Positions 7,915-12,751 of a stretch of DNA of 12,751 nucleotides are shown one piece after another. The stretch is from NCBI GenBank assembly GCA_905193145.1, contig CAJJNP010000091.1, forward strand, positions 1 through 12,751, read 5' to 3'. The DNA is from an uncultured Odoribacter sp. (lineage in GTDB: Bacteria; Bacteroidota; Bacteroidia; Bacteroidales; Marinifilaceae). Within the stretch, counting starts at the first letter, position 1; each line of letters starts with the position of its first letter. Under the pieces are notes generated by a model. That model saw only the letters and a program-made list of their open reading frames with translations. It was not told the origin of the DNA and did not search any database. The translations under genes and the position numbers were made by a program.

Positions 7915-8976
7915 ATGATAAATTTTGACGAATATATACAGCAAGGTGAGCCGGGACGAAAAGAAAAAGCTCAGGCATGGCAAACGGCTATCGGACTGCA
8001 AGATGTCGATGGGCTGAAAGTATCATCCTATCTGATAGAATCTGCCAGGAAGCATATCGAGGGCGAAATGTCTATTGATGAAGTACGACGGGATCTGAAA
8101 GAATATTATGAAACAAAGTCTGCACATGACGACCAAAGTGCCGAACAGGAAGAGGCAGACTGCGTATCTTCAAATATAGTCAAACTGTTAAATGAGAAGA
8201 CTTTTTCGTTTTCTTTGGCAGGCCTGATGGCAATTCATCGTCGGGTATTTGAGGGCGTATTCAAGTTTGCCGGTCAGTTACGAACTGTGAATATCACTAA
8301 AAAGGAATGGATACTTGAAGGTGATACAGTGCGTTATGTGTCGGCAGATGAAATCCGTCAGACCATAGAATACGATCTGAGTCAGGAAAAACAGGTTGAT
8401 TATACGCAACTTAGTATGGAGGCTGTTATTTTGCAGTTGGCAAAGTTTACTTCTGGAATATGGCAGATCCATCCGTTTCGGGAGGGTAATACCCGGACAA
8501 CGGCAGTATTTGTTATCAAGTATCTCCGTTCGATGGGCTTTAATGTAACCAATGATTTATTTGCTGAAAAATCGTGGTATTTTCGTAATGCTCTTGTTCG
8601 TGCCAATTATCAGAACATCCCTAAAGGCATTGCATACGACAATTCCTTTTTAGTCTTGTTTTTCAGAAATTTGATTCTCGGTGAGCAAAATGAGCTTCAT
8701 AACCGAGATATGCATATTTCTAAAATAGGGCTCAAAAGTGCAAGAGTAGAAGTTCCAAAGAGCAAAATTTGCACTTTGAATTACACTTTAGAAGAGAGTG
8801 CTGTATTGCGTTGCATTGAAGATAATCCCAAAATTACGCAGAAAGACATAGCAACAGCCATTGGCAAATCAGAACGCACAGTGAAAAATATCACATCCTG
8901 TCTTGTAGAAAAGGGCATCCTTATTCGTGTCAATGGTCGCCGTAACGGTTGGTGGCAGATAAAATGTGGTCAATAA
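7915..8976 (+). CDS. Fic family protein with VbhA-like N-terminus and C-terminal winged HTH
   Basis: A 353-residue Fic-fold protein. Fic enzymes usually transfer AMP or another nucleotide-derived group to target proteins. The N-terminal region (about 15-65) resembles the VbhA-type inhibitory antitoxin module fused in cis. The Fic core motif, HPFREGNTRT (186-195), keeps the catalytic H186, the acidic E190 and N192. It departs from the consensus HxFx(D/E)GNGRxxR in two places: the second glycine is T193 and the last arginine is A197. The inhibitory (S/T)xxxE(G/N) motif appears as L28-QDV-D32-G33. A winged helix-turn-helix fills about 292-353 (ITQKDIATAIGKSERTVKN region), suggesting DNA binding and autoregulation. 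The gene stands alone on the + strand, 161 bases after the DUF262 gene, and its stop lies one base from that of the facing ATPase gene. Fold is certain; activity is not. Confidence 0.9.
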   Translation: MINFDEYIQQGEPGRKEKAQAWQTAIGLQDVDGLKVSSYLIESARKHIEGEMSIDEVRRDLKEYYETKSAHDDQSAEQEEADCVSSNIVKLLNEKTFSFSLAGLMAIHRRVFEGVFKFAGQLRTVNITKKEWILEGDTVRYVSADEIRQTIEYDLSQEKQVDYTQLSMEAVILQLAKFTSGIWQIHPFREGNTRTTAVFVIKYLRSMGFNVTNDLFAEKSWYFRNALVRANYQNIPKGIAYDNSFLVLFFRNLILGEQNELHNRDMHISKIGLKSARVEVPKSKICTLNYTLEESAVLRCIEDNPKITQKDIATAIGKSERTVKNITSCLVEKGILIRVNGRRNGWWQIKCGQ

Positions 8977-8977
8977 G

Positions 8978-10309
8978 TTACATATCCTCCATTGTCCAAA
9001 GGCAAGTCTCGATGTCGTAATTTGAGAGAATGGCGTTTTTGAGATGCTCGACCTTTTCGGTGAAGAGTTTGTGGTCGTAGTTGCGTCGTTGACGTTTAAC
9101 CTCGGCTACCAATGCCTTTTTTCCTTCGGCTCGTATGCCTACAATGTCTATCTCGTTGGCTTCTTTGCCTTTCTTGCGTTCCCACCACGAGCCGATGGCT
9201 GAATATTGATGGCTCTCTATCATCTTCAGACGGAAATATCGTTCGAGCATCAGTCCTGAGAATGTAGGGTAATCCGATTCGATTATCTGCCGAAGAAGTA
9301 CGAAATTCCGTATCTCTACGATGGATTGATTCTTGTCGTAGTACCTGAACCAGAATTTCAGGAAATTGTCGTTGATTTCGTAGCGGATGGCTTGTGTGCG
9401 CTCTTTCGACATTATCGGTCGCTGACGAGTGATAAGAGAGTAGTCATCAATCAGACGACGGAGTTGTCCGCCGATACTTATTCCTCCCAACGCAACTTCA
9501 ATATCAGACTGATTGTTTATGCCAGAGGCAATGCAACTGAGTATTGAGAAGTAGATGCCATAGTCTTTGCCAAACTCTTCAATCAGAATATTCTTACCTT
9601 CATCTGTGAATGGAGAGTTATCGCGCACGATGTAGTCAAACATTCCGGAGATGGACAAGTCAGTATTCTCACACAATAATTCTATGTATTTCGGGACACC
9701 GCCGGTGATTGAATATAGTGCAAGCAGTTCATCGTTATCATAACCGGGACGGTAGTCGTTCATTATCTCTTTAAGAGTATCTGTGCCAAATCCGGTAAGA
9801 CGGATGATATTGTCAGCCCTGCCGAATAGCGGTTCTTTTGCCCCTTCAAAAATACGGTGCATCATCGAAAACACCGAACCCATCAGAATCAAATTTACAT
9901 GAGTTTCCTTACGATATTGGTCCCAAATATTCTGCACATCGCTGAAAACAGATGGATTTATTTTTTCGAATTCTTGAAATTCATCAATTATGAGATTGAA
10001 TTTTTGTGCCTTTGCCAGTTCCATAATCATCTGGAAAAGTGAGCGGAAACTTTTTATCTCCGCAGGTATATAACAGCCTAAAACAGAGACAATCAGTTGT
10101 GAGAACTCCGCACACAGAGCAGCCTCATTCTTGCGGCTTACAAACAGATACACAGTAGGGTAGTCTCCTTTTGTGGCTTCCACTGCAAGCGATGTCTTGC
10201 CAATTCGACGCCTACCTGTAATCACCGTCATGCGTGAATGACTGTCAAATGAGAGCTTTTGAATGCGATGCAGCTCCTGCAATTCAGATGTACGATTATA
10301 AAACTTCAT
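8978..10309 (-). CDS. ATP-binding protein, archaeal-type AAA/STAND-like ATPase with DUF234-like nuclease-fold tail
   Basis: A 443-residue P-loop ATPase of the large ATPase_2/DUF234 group, which is strongly expanded in Bacteroidales; its cellular role is largely unknown. Walker A is GRRRIGKT (32-39), Walker B is LIIDE (106-110, D109-E110), and the conserved stretches LFGRADNI, RLTGF and ITGGVPKYIELL of this group follow. The C-terminal domain shows a PD-(D/E)XK-like pattern, E386-I-D388 then A-E403-V-K405. The open frame runs to 10390, but the start at 10309 is preferred: MKFYNRTSEL matches the usual N-terminus, and the upstream codons merely translate the promoter palindrome into VT repeats. 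It has its own promoter, lies downstream of the mobilization operon on the same strand, and converges on the Fic gene. Nuclease activity and any link to Fic are inference. Confidence 0.88.
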   Translation of the reverse strand: MKFYNRTSELQELHRIQKLSFDSHSRMTVITGRRRIGKTSLAVEATKGDYPTVYLFVSRKNEAALCAEFSQLIVSVLGCYIPAEIKSFRSLFQMIMELAKAQKFNLIIDEFQEFEKINPSVFSDVQNIWDQYRKETHVNLILMGSVFSMMHRIFEGAKEPLFGRADNIIRLTGFGTDTLKEIMNDYRPGYDNDELLALYSITGGVPKYIELLCENTDLSISGMFDYIVRDNSPFTDEGKNILIEEFGKDYGIYFSILSCIASGINNQSDIEVALGGISIGGQLRRLIDDYSLITRQRPIMSKERTQAIRYEINDNFLKFWFRYYDKNQSIVEIRNFVLLRQIIESDYPTFSGLMLERYFRLKMIESHQYSAIGSWWERKKGKEANEIDIVGIRAEGKKALVAEVKRQRRNYDHKLFTEKVEHLKNAILSNYDIETCLWTMEDM

Positions 10310-10331
10310 AGTAAATTCCCTGCTATTTATA

Positions 10332-10360
10332 GTAACCACCGTAACAGTTACGGCGGTTAC
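10332..10360. promoter_or_regulatory. 29-bp palindromic operator candidate with four GTAAC half-sites
   Basis: Two 14-base arms around a single central A are complementary at 13 of 14 positions. Each arm holds two copies of GTAAC or its complement GTTAC: 10332-10336 and 10341-10345 in one direction, 10347-10351 and 10356-10360 in the other. It abuts the -7 box and spans the expected transcription start, the standard place for a repressor that binds as a dimer or a pair of dimers. The regulator is not identified. The transcript would also fold this into a strong hairpin if it started upstream of it. Confidence 0.65.
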
Positions 10361-10391
10361 AAAATTACAAATAATCTCTGATATGACCAAA
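10360..10391 (-). promoter_or_regulatory. Bacteroides-type promoter of the ATPase gene
   Basis: Read on the minus strand, a -33 box TTTG (10388-10391) is followed by 20 bases and then a -7 box TAATTTTG (10360-10367). Both boxes match the Bacteroides consensus (TTTG / TAnnTTTG with a 19-21 base gap) exactly. The last G of the -7 box is also the first base of the palindrome. The start of transcription should fall roughly 45 bases before the ATPase ATG. Confidence 0.7.
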
Positions 10392-10436
10392 CAAACGCCA
10401 ATGATAATTGATTCCTAAAGATTCGGTAACTTTCAA

Positions 10437-10964
10437 TTATGTCCATTTATCCAAAATCTTCGGTACGATTATAGCCATGGCAGTCCCCGAAATTGCAATA
10501 AGGGCACAGATGGCAACTGCTTTCCAAATCAGACTTGAATGCAATATCTCAGCGTTTGCCACTATCATGCTAACGAAAAAAGAAGATAGGGCTACCAGTA
10601 TTACAATAGTGATGTAAAATGTGGTAGCCGGAATATGGATGGCATTGCCGGATTTCTTCATTCTTCGCTCGGCTTCCTTGCATTTGCTCTCAATCTGACC
10701 GAGAAAATCACATAGAAGCCTTGCCCCAAATTCCACTGCCAGTTTCTGCATTTCTGAAGAAATGATAGGTTTACACTCTCGGATAGAACCGGACAGACTT
10801 TCGACCTCCGTTCTCAACTTGAACACGTTGTCGTTCAGCTTGGCAAGTTCTTGCGCATTGATATTGAGCAGGCGGTTTTCTTCCTCCTGATATTCATTCT
10901 TAGGATTGGACTTTATTGCTTCCGCTTCAGCCATTTCTGCGGAAAAGTCGAATTTCTTTTTCAT
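10437..10964 (-). CDS. Small two-transmembrane protein of the mobilization operon
   Basis: A 175-residue protein I cannot assign to a named family. Residues 1-105 are charged and mostly helical, with a likely coiled coil at about 25-60 (LNDNVFKLRTEVESLSGSI). Two hydrophobic segments follow at about 113-135 and 146-168, ending in a short basic tail, so the protein is probably anchored in the inner membrane with its large N-terminal part in the cytoplasm. Its start lies 4 bases after the relaxase stop, so it is the third gene of the mob operon. By analogy with the membrane-linked accessory protein MobB of IncQ plasmids, it could tether the relaxosome near the coupling protein; this is inference from position and topology only. 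There is no obvious terminator in the 45 bases between it and the ATPase promoter. Confidence 0.75.
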   Translation of the reverse strand: MKKKFDFSAEMAEAEAIKSNPKNEYQEEENRLLNINAQELAKLNDNVFKLRTEVESLSGSIRECKPIISSEMQKLAVEFGARLLCDFLGQIESKCKEAERRMKKSGNAIHIPATTFYITIVILVALSSFFVSMIVANAEILHSSLIWKAVAICALIAISGTAMAIIVPKILDKWT

Positions 10965-10968
10965 TTGA

Positions 10969-12183
10969 TTATCGTTTTAATCCTGATTTTGGTTTCTTTC
11001 CGAGTAGGCGACCGGCAGCACGAGCACATCTTCGTGCCCATTGCAAATCGTCTTCGTCCTTATCTCTCCAAGGCAAATTACTTTGTGAACCTCCACCACC
11101 ACTTCCGGTGGTAACGTTGGGCGTTTCAAGCAGTCCGACAAAAATAGCTACAGCCATATCGGTAAGTTCCTGACTGTTCTCAGTATCTCTGTAGTCAAAC
11201 TTATCGTTGAAATATTCAAGTACTTTTTCCGGAATATAGAACCGATGTTCCTTATCGTCATGATTAAGCGTATAGGAAATAGTATCGGGATGATAAGTGC
11301 TATATCTGGAATGCTCTGCGGATGCTGACGGTTTGAGATTCTGCTCCGTTTGAGTTTCCTTAGGCTGATTGCTAACAGCGGCAACTTGCGGCTTATGATG
11401 CAGCTTGTCCCATGTTTTAGGGAGTTTTGAAATCATCAGATTACGGGCAACACCTAATTCGGAAGCCTTGTATTTGGTATTGCCGTTTACAAGTGCGTAG
11501 CCCCTGATAACGTGTTGCGCATCCTTTCTTTCGTGTACAGAGTAACCTTTTCTTGTGAGGGCATTTTTGTATTCTTCCCAAGACCATTCAGACATTGATC
11601 TCAGTGCATCCATACAATCACGATTCACCTGATGGATATTGGTATATCGGATTTGCACAGCAGTAGTCCAGCCCCGTTTCTTTGCTATTCGCTCGGCAGC
11701 ACGTTGCGCACGAAGATGAATGTTGTGGTCGTTGTTGATGTTACCGTCTTCATCCAAACGGCAGACAGCAGCATGAAGGTGAGGAACTTCGCCATCGGAT
11801 TCCTTATGTAGCCAAACTGTATATTTGCTGTTAGCCAGATTGGTCTGGCAGGAACGGACTTTTCCGTCCTTACCGGTAAACACTTGTTTGTCAAACTCCG
11901 TAGCGAAATCCTGCCAGAGCTTTTGCCAGTCTTCGATGTCGAAGAAACGGGTGTGTTCGGCAGAGGGGCTTAGCTCGATTCTGATGACCGAGTTCTTAAT
12001 GGGTTTGAAACGTGATAAGGTCAGTTGCATGGAGTTCCATATCCCCAGAGTATCCGGTTGCGACGGCATCAGATTGTCCAATACCCGATAGATTTTCTCC
12101 GGGTGTTTTTTGTTCAGAGATTCGCCGGTAATATAACGGATGGCGTTTATGCCGTGCGATATTGCTTTAGCTTTTGCTATCAT
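10969..12183 (-). CDS. Relaxase / mobilization nuclease
   Basis: A 404-residue DNA relaxase of the Relaxase/Mobilization nuclease group (PF03432 type). It would nick one strand at oriT through a tyrosine, stay covalently attached, and pilot the strand into the recipient. The N-terminus (MIAKAKAISHGINAIRYITG) is typical; Y17 is the likely nucleophile. The metal-binding histidine triad is H126 (VWLHKESDG) with H135 and H137 (VPHLHAAV), followed by the usual acidic DEDGN segment. The middle part (about 170-230) continues the relaxase fold. A glycine-rich stretch GSGGGGS (360-366) links to a basic tail (about 373-404), probably a DNA-binding extension. Its ATG overlaps the stop of the upstream accessory gene (ATGA at 12180-12183), indicating translational coupling. 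The subfamily is not assigned. Confidence 0.9.
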   Translation of the reverse strand: MIAKAKAISHGINAIRYITGESLNKKHPEKIYRVLDNLMPSQPDTLGIWNSMQLTLSRFKPIKNSVIRIELSPSAEHTRFFDIEDWQKLWQDFATEFDKQVFTGKDGKVRSCQTNLANSKYTVWLHKESDGEVPHLHAAVCRLDEDGNINNDHNIHLRAQRAAERIAKKRGWTTAVQIRYTNIHQVNRDCMDALRSMSEWSWEEYKNALTRKGYSVHERKDAQHVIRGYALVNGNTKYKASELGVARNLMISKLPKTWDKLHHKPQVAAVSNQPKETQTEQNLKPSASAEHSRYSTYHPDTISYTLNHDDKEHRFYIPEKVLEYFNDKFDYRDTENSQELTDMAVAIFVGLLETPNVTTGSGGGGSQSNLPWRDKDEDDLQWARRCARAAGRLLGKKPKSGLKR

Positions 12184-12617
12184 ACTTCTTCGGATTTTTC
12201 GTTAGATGGAATCTTATTTCTCTCTTTTACGGCGTTGAGAAATTGGCAGACGCTTTCAGCAATATTGCCAAGCTCTTTGAGCCAGCCTACCATGAACGGC
12301 ACCTGATTGAACAATATCATTCGTTGCTTTGTGGACATTCCACGAAGTGCAGAAGTGTATTTTACAAGGTCTGACCGACAGTTGTCCAGATTCTGCAATA
12401 GGTCTGTTTCTTCTTTTGTGAGCCTCGGTCTGGGGCGGTAGTTGTATGCGCAGGCAAGCAAGTAATCGCTTACTGTCATACCGCATTGATCGGCCTGTGA
12501 CTTTATATACTCCTTCTGACCGGGAGTTACTTTTGCTCCGATAAAAACGGATCTTGTTTCTTTTTTCTCCTCTGGAGATTGTGTTTGTTCCTCAATATTT
12601 TGTTCCATATAAATCAT
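12180..12617 (-). CDS. MobC-like ribbon-helix-helix relaxosome accessory protein
   Basis: A 145-residue DNA-binding protein of the plasmid mobilization (MobC-like) group, which binds near oriT, helps the relaxase open the strands and often represses the mob operon. After a charged, flexible N-terminus (1-20), the ribbon-helix-helix fold is visible: strand RSVFIGAKV (22-30), helix TPGQKEYIKSQADQCG (31-46), and TVSDYLLACAYNY (48-60). The C-terminal half (about 65-145) is helical. The start could be the ATG at 12617 or the one at 12608; neither has a clear ribosome-binding site. It is the first gene of the operon, overlaps the relaxase by 4 bases, and lies directly beside the inverted repeats that probably make up oriT. 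Confidence 0.85.
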   Translation of the reverse strand: MIYMEQNIEEQTQSPEEKKETRSVFIGAKVTPGQKEYIKSQADQCGMTVSDYLLACAYNYRPRPRLTKEETDLLQNLDNCRSDLVKYTSALRGMSTKQRMILFNQVPFMVGWLKELGNIAESVCQFLNAVKERNKIPSNEKSEEV

Positions 12618-12634
12618 TGTTATAATAGTGAATA

Positions 12635-12659
12635 GGTGCGAGCTTGCGAGTACCGCACC
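12635..12659. repeat. Inverted repeat GGTGCG/CGCACC with internal GCGAG direct repeats
   Basis: Arms GGTGCG (12635-12640) and CGCACC (12654-12659) are perfect complements around a 13-base loop. The segment 12638-12650 also contains GCGAG twice; its reverse form CTCGC recurs on the + strand at 12730-12734. Such short iterated sites are typical of relaxosome protein binding next to oriT. Confidence 0.5.
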
Positions 12660-12683
12660 AGCAAAGTCTCTGAGCGGGCAAGG

Positions 12684-12727
12684 ATGCCAATGTACAACCG
12701 TAACGCAGTGAGGTTATACCTTGGCAT
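12684..12727. repeat. Imperfect 16-bp inverted repeat, likely core of oriT
   Basis: Arms 12684-12699 and 12712-12727 pair at 14 of 16 positions, including a perfect outer ATGCCAA/TTGGCAT, around a 12-base loop. It is the longest hairpin in the non-coding right end. It could be the relaxase recognition hairpin or, less likely, a regulatory hairpin. Confidence 0.5.
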
Positions 12728-12733
12728 ATCTCG

Positions 12734-12749
12734 CAACAGTTACCTGTTG
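12734..12749. repeat. 16-bp palindrome CAACAG/CTGTTG at the window edge
   Basis: Perfect six-base arms with a TTAC spacer. It contains the nonamer AACAGTTAC, which also occurs at the centre of the ATPase operator palindrome (10343-10351). It may be an operator or part of oriT; the window ends two bases later. Confidence 0.4.
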
Positions 12750-12751
12750 AT

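Larger units (their letters stand above)
12618..12751 (-). other. Candidate oriT and leader of the mobilization operon
   Basis: The 134 bases from the accessory gene to the window end contain no gene and hold three separate inverted repeats (12635-12659, 12684-12727, 12734-12749). Origins of transfer in mobilizable elements usually sit just upstream of the mob operon and carry inverted repeats next to the nick site. The exact nick site cannot be read from sequence alone. No convincing -33/-7 promoter was found here. Confidence 0.6.

Noticed and set aside
10310..10390. N-terminal extension of the ATPase frame (27 codons)
   Set aside because: These codons translate the promoter and palindrome into VT repeats, while the conserved N-terminus begins at the ATG at 10309.
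1..12751. CRISPR array, tRNA or rRNA genes, IS element, integrase or attachment site
   Set aside because: No regularly spaced repeats, tRNA-like or rRNA sequence, transposase or recombinase motif was found.

Overview
The window looks like part of a mobile, defence-rich region from a Bacteroidales bacterium (Bacteroides, Phocaeicola, Parabacteroides or a relative). This rests on the mobilization module, on an exact Bacteroides-type promoter (TTTG, 20 nt, TAATTTTG) upstream of one gene, on the scarcity of strong Shine-Dalgarno sites, and on protein types common in that order. Genus and species cannot be fixed from the sequence alone.

Left part (1-7753, + strand): four genes in a row. The first is the 3' portion of a type III restriction enzyme (Res); its N-terminal helicase motifs, and presumably its Mod partner, lie before the window. 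Then come an A+T-rich gene for a small HNH-type protein, a 903-residue Upf1-like SF1 helicase with a C-terminal PD-(D/E)XK-like nuclease domain, and a 606-residue GmrSD-like protein (DUF262 plus a DUF1524-type HNH). The gaps are 54, 12 and 3 bases, so the last three look like one transcription unit, possibly continuing from res. The HNH, helicase-nuclease and DUF262/HNH set is the best candidate for an undescribed defence system. It may complement the type III enzyme: Res attacks DNA lacking the host's methylation, while GmrSD-type enzymes attack modified DNA.

Middle part (7754-10391): a Fic-domain gene (+) with a C-terminal winged helix and a 16-bp palindrome just before its start, facing a STAND-like/archaeal-type ATPase with a DUF234-like nuclease-fold tail (-). 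The two stop codons are one base apart. The Fic protein lacks the second arginine of the canonical Fic motif and also the glutamate that normally contacts that arginine. The ATPase gene has a clear promoter whose presumed transcription start lies inside a 29-bp palindrome made of four GTAAC half-sites.

Right part (10437-12751, - strand): a compact mobilization operon, read right to left: a MobC-like ribbon-helix-helix accessory protein, a relaxase with a three-histidine site, and a small protein with two membrane segments. The 134 bases upstream of the operon hold three inverted repeats and are the best oriT candidate. No coupling protein, transfer apparatus, integrase or attachment site is visible, so the element is either a mobilizable element needing a helper or a fragment of something larger.
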